A stretch of DNA of 34,993 bases from Deltaproteobacteria bacterium (lineage in GTDB: Bacteria > Desulfobacterota > Desulfarculia > Desulfarculales > Desulfarculaceae), in assembly GCA_021811275.1 (NCBI GenBank), contig JAJZPI010000020.1, positions 1 to 34,993 of the forward strand. The letters are read 5' to 3'. This document shows positions 1 through 7,154 of the stretch, one piece after another (position 1 is the stretch's first letter; every line of letters starts with the position of its first letter). Position numbers and translations under genes: made by a program. The notes beneath the pieces are model-generated. The model saw nothing but the letters and a program-made list of their open reading frames with translations, did not search any database and was not told the DNA's origin.

Positions 1-565
1 GACGAACCACTTCCCACAAGCCCAGATTGTGGGTGGTGGTGCTGGGGGTGGCCGAGATCACCACCGCCCTTTCCAAGCGCGTCGGGTGATTGGCCATCCA
101 CTCCAGGACTTGGAAACCGCCCATGCATCCGCCCACCACCGCGTGAAAGCGTTCTATGCCCAGCATGTCGGCCAAGCGCGCCTGGGACTCCACCATATCG
201 GCGATGGTGACCACCGGAAAGCGCAAGCCATACGGTTTGCCAGTGGCCGGATCGAGCGAACCGGGACCGGTGCTGCCATCACAGCCGCCCAGGACGTTGA
301 CGCAAACGATGTGAAAGCGATCGGTGTCAATGGGCTTGCCTGAACCGATGGTCTGATCCCACCAGCCGGGGCGTCGATCCCCTTGGTGACGGAAGCCCGC
401 GGCATGGCAGTTGCTGGTCAGGCCGTGACAGACGAGCACCGCGTTGTCCCGGGCCGGTGAGAGCTCGCCACAGGTTTCGTAGGCCATGTCGCAGACTTCC
501 AGCGTCCGCCCGCAGCGCAGGGGCAAGGCTTCGGGCAGGCGGAACAGCTTGGGCGTCACCATCAT
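1..565 (-). CDS. MetX-like alpha/beta-hydrolase acyltransferase with Cys nucleophile (partial, runs off left edge)
   Basis: The first 188 residues read as a homoserine O-acetyltransferase (MetX) family protein: an AYETCGEL segment, then VCHGLTSNCHAAG (oxyanion-hole region), NVLGGCDGSTGP, GKPYGLRFPVVTIADMV and VVGGCMGGFQVLEWM. In MetX the last motif is GGSMGG, whose Ser is the acyl-carrying nucleophile; here residue 147 is Cys (codon TGC, 127..125). The catalytic Asp and His would lie beyond the window. The ATG at 565 overlaps the stop of the upstream radical SAM gene as ATGA, so the two are translationally coupled; a second ATG follows at 562. Because it sits last in a RiPP operon, it may acylate or otherwise modify the peptide rather than make O-acetylhomoserine (inference). 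A plain MetX in methionine synthesis remains possible. The family is certain, the substrate is not. Confidence 0.85.
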   Translation of the reverse strand, partial: MMVTPKLFRLPEALPLRCGRTLEVCDMAYETCGELSPARDNAVLVCHGLTSNCHAAGFRHQGDRRPGWWDQTIGSGKPIDTDRFHIVCVNVLGGCDGSTGPGSLDPATGKPYGLRFPVVTIADMVESQARLADMLGIERFHAVVGGCMGGFQVLEWMANHPTRLERAVVISATPSTTTHNLGLWEVVR

Positions 566-2547
566 GACAGTTGCAGCCGCTTACGCTCGAAATCGATCCT
601 GCCCAGAGGGCAGGCGTCCATGCTGAGGTCCAGGACCGGCTCGTCCAGGGCCAAGGCCAACAGGCGTCCGTCCACGCCGAGCATCAGCTTGCTCTCCAGC
701 AGATCTTGTACGCGGCGGCGAACCTCATCTGGCCCATGCCCCAGCCGGGCCATGTCCCGCTCCAGCTCGGCCGCGGGGACGGCCCCGTCGCAGGCCAGAT
801 AGATACTGCGTGACAGGCCCTTCAGAACCACTTTGGGGGTCGGTGCCACGGGTCTGGTGTCCTCGATGATCAGGCCCTCCGCGCTGTCGCGCATGGTGAG
901 GCTGGCCCGGCCTTCAGACCAGAAGCTGGTGAACCATTCGATCAGCAAGGGGCGCAGCAGGGGAGTGGCCGGGCGCCCCATAAGCAGGTCCAGGATCGGA
1001 TTGCGGCGCAGGGCCGCCCACTCCTCCTCCTCGAAAACGTAGGCCTGGCCTTGCCGATCCTCGGCGGACAGGGTGGGATAGGTAAAGCGGAAAAGATAGG
1101 AGGGCGCCAGGTTCAGCCTGTAACGCTCACGCTCGTTGAAATAGTGGCTGAAGCGGCTGAACTGGATGGGCACAACCCCGTTGGGAGGCTGCAAATGGAA
1201 GAGCAAGGGAACCATGGCCGCCATCTCCTGGTACCATTGCTCCTTCTCCTCCGGAAAGTCGCAAAGCATGTTCCAACTGGATCTGATGCCGTAACGCCGC
1301 AGCCATTTCAGGAGTTGGAGGTTTTCCCAAGCTTGGCAGCCCTTGCCCATGTGCGCCAAGAGCTCGCTGTTCAGGCTCTCTATGCCTGGCTGAATCCAGA
1401 GCACTCTCGCTTGGCGCAGGGTCGCCACCTGCGCCCGCGTCAAGTTGGACTTGGTTTCAAAGAACAGGACAAAGGGACTGCCTGCCCTCTCCAGCTCGGG
1501 TAGGAGGGTGTCGAAATACTTCATGTCCATGATGTTGTCAACGGTCTCGATGGTATTGAGGCCGTGCTTGCGGGACAAAGCGGTCATCTCCCCCAACACC
1601 TGCGCAGCCGGTTTGCTTGTGTACCTGCCGTTTCGCCCGTTGAGCCCGCAGAAGTTGCAGGCCTTGCGACTGCCCCACCAGCACCCGCGGGAAGTCTCCA
1701 AGGGTATGGTGGGGGTGACGCAGGCCTTGATCTGCGGAGAGCGATCCAGACGCTTGAAGTAGTCGTCGTAGTCGGGCAATGGTTGATCGCGCAAGGATTT
1801 GGCCATGGCCCGGGGCGGTTCGGGCTCCCCGCGTCTGTCAAGCCACAGCCGAGGATAGCCCGCCTGGCGATGCATGGGCCCCACGACCCCCGCCGGCAGA
1901 TCCGCCGGCGGGATGTCGCGTCCTCGGCCCAGGATGCCCTGGGCCAGGCCCGCGATCAGGTCATCAGCCTCACCGGAAACCACGTAGTCCACCCAGGGGA
2001 AGCAACGGTGGGTGGTCAGCCCCATGACCGATTCGCAGTTGGCTCCTCCGATCACGTTCACGATCTCCGGGGCTCTCTTTCGCAGGCGGCGCAAGAAGGC
2101 GAGCACCGCAACGTGTTGCTGGAAGGTGGAGGTGCACCCGACCAGGCGTGGGCGCCGGGAAAGCACCTCGTCCACCAGGCCATCCAGGAAAGCCGGCGCG
2201 GCTGCGCGCAGGCGACATATCTCCGCCTCGAACTCCTGCTTGGTTAGGCTATTGCCGCTTCGGCGAGGAAAGCGCTCCCAAAAGCGTTCGAAATATTCCT
2301 CCCCCTGGTCCGGCGCCTCGGGGAAGGCCTCGCCAACGAATACCCAATCACCCAGGCCGGATTCGGCGGGGTAATCCTGAGGCCGGCAATAAAGCTTCGG
2401 GCCGACCATTTCGGCGAAGATCATGTTGGCGTGCCAGGACTCCACGTCTATTCCCTCGCGCTCCAGAAGGCCGTGCAGGAGACCGAGGGCGGCCGAGGGT
2501 CGGGCCAGCGACACGAAGGGCAAGTTTAGCAGAAGGACATCGGTCAA
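562..2547 (-). CDS. B12-binding radical SAM RiPP maturase, C-methyltransferase-like
   Basis: This 661-residue protein matches the RiPP maturation radical SAM family TIGR03975, annotated as peptide C-methyltransferases. The N-terminal ~200 residues resemble a cobalamin-binding fold (for example VNVIGGANCESVMG and YVVSGEADDLIAGL). The radical SAM core carries the family signature SRGCWWGSRKACNFCGLNG with cysteines 289, 297 and 300, a CX7CX2C spacing instead of CX3CX2C. A C-terminal helical region (about 570-661) may bind the leader or substrate. The start is TTG at 2547 with GGGAGC just upstream; its TTGA overlaps the stop of the preceding epimerase-like gene, and the first in-frame ATG would remove about 40 conserved residues. 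Expected role: methylation of unactivated carbons (Val, Thr, Ala side chains) in the linked precursor cores. The methylation call comes from the family, not from a residue seen here. Confidence 0.9.
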   Translation of the reverse strand: MTDVLLLNLPFVSLARPSAALGLLHGLLEREGIDVESWHANMIFAEMVGPKLYCRPQDYPAESGLGDWVFVGEAFPEAPDQGEEYFERFWERFPRRSGNSLTKQEFEAEICRLRAAAPAFLDGLVDEVLSRRPRLVGCTSTFQQHVAVLAFLRRLRKRAPEIVNVIGGANCESVMGLTTHRCFPWVDYVVSGEADDLIAGLAQGILGRGRDIPPADLPAGVVGPMHRQAGYPRLWLDRRGEPEPPRAMAKSLRDQPLPDYDDYFKRLDRSPQIKACVTPTIPLETSRGCWWGSRKACNFCGLNGRNGRYTSKPAAQVLGEMTALSRKHGLNTIETVDNIMDMKYFDTLLPELERAGSPFVLFFETKSNLTRAQVATLRQARVLWIQPGIESLNSELLAHMGKGCQAWENLQLLKWLRRYGIRSSWNMLCDFPEEKEQWYQEMAAMVPLLFHLQPPNGVVPIQFSRFSHYFNERERYRLNLAPSYLFRFTYPTLSAEDRQGQAYVFEEEEWAALRRNPILDLLMGRPATPLLRPLLIEWFTSFWSEGRASLTMRDSAEGLIIEDTRPVAPTPKVVLKGLSRSIYLACDGAVPAAELERDMARLGHGPDEVRRRVQDLLESKLMLGVDGRLLALALDEPVLDLSMDACPLGRIDFERKRLQLS

Positions 2548-4019
2548 AATTTGCTCCCCGCCGCGGAAGCGGCAGGCGGATGCCCCCAGGACGCCAGGGG
2601 CTCCCGCAACAGGCCGCGCTCGAATAGGGTTTCAATGGTGGAAAGGACCGCGCCCAGGTCCGCGCCCTTTTCCAGGCAGGCGCTCATGGCTTCGCCGGTG
2701 GTGGCCCGGCCGTCAGCGATCATGCGCCCCAAGGCGGGTAAGTAATCCTGACCGGTCATGCTGTAGCGTTTGAACGATGTGGAAACGGCGAACCCGTCGT
2801 CGAGCCTCTCGAAGCTGAGGTCTTCCCGGAAGGCCAGTGCGTCCGTACCGCGCAGGCAGGTGGCCATGCACCGCTCCTGCATGCTCAGAGCCGCCGCGCG
2901 AAACCCCAGGGGGTCCGTGAAGTTCTCGCGCGCCAGCACGCGGTAGCCTCGAGGCCACTGTTCGGAACTATGACAAGGCGTTATCAGCTCTATGCTCCGC
3001 TCGGGCATGTTGACCAGAAAGCCTGACACGCAGGCGATGGTGCTCTGCAGCCCCTGGGCTTCACCCTCCCCGGCCCCGCCGGCCAGCCCGCGGTTGCGCC
3101 CGGCCTGGGCCTTGGGCAAGGGTGAGCCGTCGCAGTGCAGGACCAACTCCACCTCCAAGAGCTCCTCGGGCGAGAAGGTCTGGTGCAGCTTGCGCAGGAC
3201 CCCGGTGCTCAACACCGAGAATCGGTTTATCAGGGAGCGGCGCTCTTGCCAGCTCCCCATCAGCCGCCTGGTCCAAGCCGGGTCCTTGAGGGCCCCCGTG
3301 GTGGTGGTCTGGGGCAGCTCCCCAACCACTTCGTGGAAATCCATGAGAAACTCGGGGTAGTCGGGGTTGTCCGCCGGCTCGGTGGCCCAATAGCACACCG
3401 ACGATTGCGCGGCCGGGCCGAAAAGCTCAACCGCCTGCCGCAAGACCCCGCGCCAGAGCGCGGCGTTGGCGGGTGTGCGCGGCCAGTGGCCCTGGAAGCG
3501 CTCGGCCGCCACCCCGCAGAAGGGACAGCCCACCGAACATCCGCGGCTCAGCTCCAGGGCCATCACCCCATGGACCATCACTTGGTTCATGTCGCCCAGC
3601 TCGCTTTCGCAGCGGGCGATCTGGCGCTCGCGCCAGGCGTCGAATACCGGGTTCACCTCCTGGGTGCGGCCCTGCGCGCGCAGCGCGCCGCGAAGTGAAA
3701 CCAGGTCGGCGATCCACCCCCTCCACAGCTGGACCAGGGGATAGGCCTCGGCCTCTTGCGGGGAGATGGCCCCGCGCGCTCCCTTCTCCCATAGAGGCGC
3801 CAGGTCCCGGAGGTTCAGGGACAAGCCCAGCGAACGCGCGCAAGCCTCCAGGCTCACCGGGTCGTTGCGAGTGCTCAGAGCCTCGCGTAGGGTCGGATCG
3901 CCCCAAAAGCATTCCAGGAAGCGTTTTATCTGGGCGAGGATGCGCCGCTCGTCCTGGTCGCGCTTGGCCAGGTTGCGACGATAATGCTCAAAGGCCGACG
4001 GGCGGTCCGAAGCGGACAT
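2544..4019 (-). CDS. PoyD-like radical SAM peptide epimerase
   Basis: This 491-residue radical SAM protein has the cluster motif ELSRGCSVGCPFCGV (C161, C165, C168; CX3CX2C), the form typical of RiPP amino-acid epimerases of the PoyD/OspD type (family TIGR04517). Those enzymes abstract an alpha hydrogen and return one from a cysteine, turning L residues into D residues in a core peptide. Candidate donor cysteines include C384 and C388 in QERCMATCLRGTD; which one acts cannot be decided here. The N-terminus (1-140) is helical and charged, and the C-terminus (about 425-480) looks like a small helical domain. It is the first maturase gene after the three precursors, lying 99 bases downstream of the last one behind a hairpin with a T run, and it overlaps the next radical SAM gene. 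The start is ATG 4019 with GGAG 11 bases upstream. Confidence 0.85.
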   Translation of the reverse strand: MSASDRPSAFEHYRRNLAKRDQDERRILAQIKRFLECFWGDPTLREALSTRNDPVSLEACARSLGLSLNLRDLAPLWEKGARGAISPQEAEAYPLVQLWRGWIADLVSLRGALRAQGRTQEVNPVFDAWRERQIARCESELGDMNQVMVHGVMALELSRGCSVGCPFCGVAAERFQGHWPRTPANAALWRGVLRQAVELFGPAAQSSVCYWATEPADNPDYPEFLMDFHEVVGELPQTTTTGALKDPAWTRRLMGSWQERRSLINRFSVLSTGVLRKLHQTFSPEELLEVELVLHCDGSPLPKAQAGRNRGLAGGAGEGEAQGLQSTIACVSGFLVNMPERSIELITPCHSSEQWPRGYRVLARENFTDPLGFRAAALSMQERCMATCLRGTDALAFREDLSFERLDDGFAVSTSFKRYSMTGQDYLPALGRMIADGRATTGEAMSACLEKGADLGAVLSTIETLFERGLLREPLASWGHPPAASAAGSKF

Positions 4020-4036
4020 GTGGGTTGTCGCTCCAT

Positions 4037-4103
4037 AAAAAAGGGGGACGGCCCGGCCTGGGGCAGGCGGCGGATATCCGCCCGATCCCGGCCGAGCCGC
4101 TCC
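4037..4103 (-). terminator. intrinsic terminator or attenuator between precursor and maturase genes
   Basis: Read on the minus strand, GGAGCGGCTCGGCC (4103..4090) pairs with GGCCGGGCCGTCCC (4058..4045) over 14 positions with one G-U and one A-C, followed by CC and six T (4042..4037). The loop holds a second, perfect palindrome, GGCGGATATCCGCC. The position suggests partial read-through that keeps precursor mRNA in excess over enzyme mRNA. Confidence 0.65.
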
Positions 4104-4118
4104 AATGCACGCCCGTTG

Positions 4119-4382
4119 TTAGGTGGCCGCCACCACGACCGTGGCCACCTCGGCAGCCACAACCGCCCCGCCGCCGGCGGCCCTGTCCAGCTGCTCCTCG
4201 GTCAGTTGGCCCTTCTTGGCCTTGGCTTCGGCCAGCAGCTCGTCCTTGTTGAAGTTGTAGCCCTGGGCGTTGGCGTAGCCAACCAGTCCGTCAATATCCG
4301 CCCCGAAGGACTTGACCTTGTCGGCCAGGACCTTGTCGGCCTTGACCGCCTTGGAGAAACGCCCTATCTCAGCCTTGCTCAT
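4119..4382 (-). CDS. Nif11-type RiPP precursor 1 (core AVVAAEVATVVVAAT)
   Basis: An 87-residue precursor with a Nif11-like leader: MSKAEIGRFSKAV at the start, then LVGYANAQGYNF and ELLAEAKAKKGQLTEEQLD, ending in a cleavage-type AAGGG at 68-72. The predicted core is residues 73-87, AVVAAEVATVVVAAT, made almost only of Val, Ala and Thr. Such a core suits D-epimerisation and C-methylation by the two radical SAM enzymes next door. The start is ATG 4382, preceded by GAGGAGAGG at good spacing; an upstream in-frame TTG lies within that ribosome-binding region and is not the start. It is the last of three tandem paralogues and sits directly before the terminator-like hairpin. No Cys, Ser or aromatic residue is present in the core, so lanthionine or thioether chemistry is unlikely. 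Confidence 0.9.
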   Translation of the reverse strand: MSKAEIGRFSKAVKADKVLADKVKSFGADIDGLVGYANAQGYNFNKDELLAEAKAKKGQLTEEQLDRAAGGGAVVAAEVATVVVAAT

Positions 4383-4437
4383 ATATCCTCTCCTCGCCAA
4401 TAAGGAAGGTGGCTCGCTATCGGGGTCGGGCGGGGCC

Positions 4438-4695
4438 CTAGGTCACGGTCACGAAGGTCACCACCAGCTGGTTTGCCTTGACGCCTCCGGCGGCCTTGTT
4501 GAGCTGCTCCTCGTTGAGCATGCCCTGGTTGTCCTTGGCCTTGGCCTCCAGTTCCTGTTTGGTGAATTGATATCCCTTGCCATTGGCGAACCTCACCAGG
4601 CCATCCAAGTCAGCCCCCAGCACCTTGACCTGGTCGCCTAGAGCAGGGTTTCCCTTGACGTCCTTGGCAAAACGCTCAACCTCAGATGCTGACAT
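4438..4695 (-). CDS. Nif11-type RiPP precursor 2 (core VKANQLVVTFVTVT)
   Basis: An 85-residue precursor, second of three in tandem. The leader (1-71) is Nif11-like: MSASEVERFAKDVKG, LDGLVRFANGKGYQF, QGMLNEEQLNKAAGG. Cleavage after GG (70-71) would release the 14-residue core VKANQLVVTFVTVT, which ends in alternating beta-branched residues. AGGAGG lies 8 bases before ATG 4695. The leader is clearly related to its two neighbours while the core is different, so one set of enzymes probably acts on several products (inference). Confidence 0.9.
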   Translation of the reverse strand: MSASEVERFAKDVKGNPALGDQVKVLGADLDGLVRFANGKGYQFTKQELEAKAKDNQGMLNEEQLNKAAGGVKANQLVVTFVTVT

Positions 4696-4752
4696 GCGAA
4701 TTCCTCCTGGGCCCGGGGTGTCCTAACTAGAGCTTCTCCGTATCTTTTCTGC

Positions 4753-5004
4753 TTAGACGACGGCCACGTAGTTGACGGTGTAGGCCCAGCCGCCCCCGGA
4801 GGCCTTGTCGAGCTCCTGCTCGCTGAGCTGGCCCTTTTTGGAAGCGATCAACTCCCGCAGGTCCTGCTCGGTGAAGTTGAAACCGTTGGCCTTGGCCAGC
4901 TTGGCCACGGCCGCCGGGTCGTTGCCCGCGGCCTTGACCTGCTCAGCCAGGGCGGCGTCACCCTCCAACGCCTTGCCGAAACGCTCGATCTCCGCCTTTC
5001 CCAT
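4753..5004 (-). CDS. Nif11-type RiPP precursor 3, first in operon (core WAYTVNYVAVV)
   Basis: An 83-residue precursor at the head of the operon. The Nif11-like leader runs MGKAEIERFGKALEG, VAKLAKANGFNF, KKGQLSEQELDKASGGG; the predicted core after residue 72 is WAYTVNYVAVV (11 residues). It is the only core of the three with Trp and Tyr. The start is ATG 5004 with CGGAGC upstream. An overlapping frame-shifted reading (4848-5219) is a shadow. No peptidase or exporter lies in the window; a C39-type transporter, if present, would be beyond the left edge. Confidence 0.9.
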   Translation of the reverse strand: MGKAEIERFGKALEGDAALAEQVKAAGNDPAAVAKLAKANGFNFTEQDLRELIASKKGQLSEQELDKASGGGWAYTVNYVAVV

Positions 5005-5111
5005 GGTTTGCTCCGTTTGACAGGTTGGGTCCTTCGCCCCACCCCGGGATGGCCACCGCCGAACCGCGCGGGCGCAGGCTCCCTTGCTTGAGTAGAGCGT
5101 AAAAAACCGAG

Positions 5112-5141
5112 ATTATGCGACGGGCACCGCGTCACAGCCAA
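5112..5141 (-). promoter_or_regulatory. possible sigma-70 promoter of the RiPP operon
   Basis: On the minus strand TTGGCT (5141..5136) and CATAAT (5117..5112) are 18 bases apart, about 108 bases upstream of the first precursor start. The match is partial. It is favoured by position and by the adjacent inverted repeat. Confidence 0.35.
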
Positions 5142-5149
5142 ATTCCAAC

Positions 5150-5174
5150 CGTCTGACGCCATCTGGCGCAGACG
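5150..5174. promoter_or_regulatory. near-perfect inverted repeat, possible operator
   Basis: CGTCTG-A-CGCC-ATCT-GGCG-CAGACG forms ten base pairs with a single bulged A. It lies just upstream of the proposed -35 of the RiPP operon, where an activator would bind. It could instead be an RNA hairpin if transcription starts further upstream. Confidence 0.35.
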
Positions 5175-5529
5175 GGGAGTTCCTACATCGGCATTCTTGG
5201 TCGTGATGATCCATTGCAAGGCAGATTATCCCTCAGGACCTTTCACGAAGACCGTATCTAGCCATTTTTTGAGACACTATCATAGTCGCGGCTTTCCGGT
5301 CAAACGGTGCGCCGCGCCGCCAGCCCATGCCCGAAACCGCCCTTCGGCGGTGGCCAAGGGAGGTCCGAGGCCGCATGCTCCCGCGGAAGCAGGTAATGGA
5401 ATGCTATGCGGAAGCGGCTTTCGTTATCCGGCGGATCGGCCGGACCATGAATTGCTCGCCCCCCTCCGCCCTTGACGCAAGATCGGCGCATCAAGCGCAA
5501 GGGGTCGCAGGCCAGGACGCCCAGCCCAT
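5175..5529. other. intergenic stretch, no gene recognised
   Basis: This is less GC-rich than its surroundings up to about 5290. Short open frames on both strands have no ribosome-binding site and no recognisable motif. It probably holds distal control DNA of the RiPP operon and the decayed 5' end of the receiver-domain remnant that follows. Confidence 0.4.
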
Positions 5530-5844
5530 GCGCGGGCGGGCCTTGCCGGCGTCCAGGCTCAAGCGTCTCAGTAATGTGGTCGGCGAGAAGGTTGACGGCG
5601 GGAAGAGGCGTTTAGCGGTGGATTTGGATCAGCCCGGCCTGACTCCGCTGGATGCCAATATGCCGGGCCTGGACGGTGGCGAAACCCACCGCCGCTGGAA
5701 AATGCAGCCGGCCCGCTCCGGGTTGCCGCTGATCATCGTCTAGGCGCGCGGTTAGGCCACCGGCGGGGCGCACGGGCTGAAACTTGGTGGCGATGACCAT
5801 GTCACCACAATGTCACCAAGCCTTTCGACAAGGCAAAACGCTAG
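5530..5844 (+). pseudogene. decayed response-regulator receiver domain
   Basis: One frame reads LTPLDANMPGLDGGETHRR, then SGLPLIIV-stop-ARG-stop-ATGG, then AHGLKLGGDDHVT. This tracks a receiver domain: the phospho-Asp loop (D.NMPGLDG), the beta-4 strand, and the (A/G)DDYVTKPF segment. Two in-frame TAG codons (5741 and 5753) interrupt it. An 11-base tandem duplication (ATGTCACCACA at 5799-5809, repeated from 5810) then shifts the frame; removing one copy restores GGDDHVTKPFD. The N-terminal DD acidic pocket is not visible, so the 5' end is also lost or out of frame. No partner kinase is adjacent. Confidence 0.7.
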
Positions 5845-5855
5845 CCGGGACCTTT

Positions 5856-6257
5856 TCAAACAACATTTCCCCCCGCCTCTTCTCGCCTCTCCAGGGCCAC
5901 CACGGCCATGGCGTATTCGCCGTCATCGCTCAGGCTCAGGTGGCAGCCGCCGACGCCTTCGTTTTCGGCCCAGGTCCGGGCCCGGCCGTGCAGCTTCAGG
6001 AAGGGCCTGCCGGAGGGCTCGTGGGCCACCTCGATCTCGGTCAGGGCCAGCCCCTTGAAGCCCTGGCCGGTGGCCTTGGCGAAGGCCTCCTTGGCGGCGA
6101 AGCGCATGGCCAGGGCCTGGGCCGGGTTGGGGCGCTTGAAGGCCGCCTCGGACTCAGCCGCGGTGAAGCAACGGGCCAGGAAGCGCTGGCCAAAGCGCGC
6201 CAGCGCCTGTTCCACGCGCGAGACCTTGACCAGGTCCAGCCCCAGACCGCTGATCAT
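5856..6257 (-). CDS. acpS: holo-[acyl-carrier-protein] synthase
   Basis: AcpS moves 4'-phosphopantetheine from CoA to the serine of acyl carrier protein in the cytoplasm. The 133-residue protein has the family's two Mg-binding motifs: GLGLDLVKVSRV (D8) and MRFAAKEAFAKATG (E57). It ends in the typical HLSLSDDGEYAMAVVALE strand. Its length is normal. The start is ATG 6257, nine bases after the pdxJ stop; a pdxJ-acpS pair is common in proteobacteria. Confidence 0.95.
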   Translation of the reverse strand: MISGLGLDLVKVSRVEQALARFGQRFLARCFTAAESEAAFKRPNPAQALAMRFAAKEAFAKATGQGFKGLALTEIEVAHEPSGRPFLKLHGRARTWAENEGVGGCHLSLSDDGEYAMAVVALERREEAGGNVV

Positions 6258-6266
6258 GGCCCCGGC

Positions 6267-7025
6267 CTAGAGTCGCCGCTTGGGCGGTTCGGAGGTCCGG
6301 ACCTGGGGGGCCTGGCGCACCAGGTCCAGCATCTCCCTCACCGCCTCCTCGAAGCCCACGAACAGGGCGCGGGCCACGATGGAGTGGCCGATGGAGTATT
6401 CCTCTATCTCCGGGAAGGCCAGCAGCGGGCGCACGCTGCGCAGGTTGAGCCCGTGACCGGCGGCCACCTTGAGCTTCAGGCGCGCGGCCAGCTTGGCGGC
6501 GTTCTCCAGGGTGTCCAGGAGCCGCAGCCGGGAGGCCTCGTCCGGGGCGTTGCAATAGGCCCCGGTGTGCAGCTCCACTATCTGGGCCCCAGCCATGTGG
6601 GCGGCCTTGACCTGCTCGGGGTCGGGGTCGATGAACAGGCTGGCCTCTATGCCTTGGGCGTTCAAGCTCTTCACCGCCGCCTTGACCGCATCGAGGTTGC
6701 CCTTGACCTGCAGGCCGCCCTCGGTGGTCAGCTCCTGCCGGCGCTCCGGCACCAGGGTGCAGAGGTCGGGGCGCAGCTCGGCGGCGATGGAGAGCATCTC
6801 CTCGGTGGCGGCCATCTCCATGTTGAAGCGGCCCTTGACCACCTGCTTGAGGACCTGCATGTCCCGGTCCTGGATGTGGCGGCGGTCCTCGCGCAGGTGG
6901 GCGATAACGCCGTCGGCCCCGGCCTTCTCGGCCAGCACCGCCGCCCAGACCGGGTCTGGCTCGTCGATGCCGCGCGCCTGGCGCACGGTGGCCACGTGGT
7001 CCACGTTTACGGATAGGCGGGGCAC
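6267..7025 (-). CDS. pdxJ: pyridoxine 5'-phosphate synthase
   Basis: PdxJ condenses 1-deoxyxylulose 5-phosphate with 3-amino-1-hydroxyacetone 1-phosphate, the ring-closing step of DXP-dependent vitamin B6 synthesis. The 252-residue TIM barrel shows the family landmarks RLSVNVDHVATVRQARG, DGVIAHLREDRRHI, FNMEMAATEEML, TLVPERRQELTTEGG, FIDPDPEQV, ELHTGAYCN and GHGLNLRSV, then YSIGHSIVARALFVG near the C-terminus. The start is GTG 7025 with AAAGGAGC upstream. It probably has its own promoter in the 125-base gap after ybeY and is co-transcribed with acpS. Confidence 0.96.
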   Translation of the reverse strand: MPRLSVNVDHVATVRQARGIDEPDPVWAAVLAEKAGADGVIAHLREDRRHIQDRDMQVLKQVVKGRFNMEMAATEEMLSIAAELRPDLCTLVPERRQELTTEGGLQVKGNLDAVKAAVKSLNAQGIEASLFIDPDPEQVKAAHMAGAQIVELHTGAYCNAPDEASRLRLLDTLENAAKLAARLKLKVAAGHGLNLRSVRPLLAFPEIEEYSIGHSIVARALFVGFEEAVREMLDLVRQAPQVRTSEPPKRRL

Positions 7026-7124
7026 TATCGCTGCTCCTTTCCCGGAAGTAGGAACCCGCGGCGACGAACCGGAAGGGGGCGGGAACGCGGTGTCGCGGTG
7101 GCGGGACAGGCTGATGATAGCCGA

Positions 7125-7154
7125 ACTATACCGGAGGGTTGAAGCTTATTTCAA
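7125..7154 (-). promoter_or_regulatory. sigma-70-like promoter for pdxJ-acpS
   Basis: On the minus strand TTGAAA (7154..7149) and TATAGT (7130..7125) are separated by 18 bases, about 100 bases before the pdxJ start. The -35 lies within an inverted repeat GTTGAAATAAGCTTCAAC (7155..7138) and overlaps the ybeY stop codon. Confidence 0.5.

Noticed and set aside
4848-5219. 123-residue minus-strand frame as a fourth precursor
   Set aside because: Its 3' half is a frame-shifted copy of precursor 3, it has no Nif11 pattern and no GG site.
5741-5755. In-frame TAG codons in the receiver remnant read as pyrrolysine
   Set aside because: The same gene also has a frame-shifting duplication and no intact N-terminus, so decay explains the stops more simply; no pyl genes are seen.
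5784-7016. 410-residue open frame on the plus strand
   Set aside because: It is antisense to acpS and pdxJ, both certain. Its Gly/His/Gln-rich composition is typical of the shadow frame of GC-rich genes.
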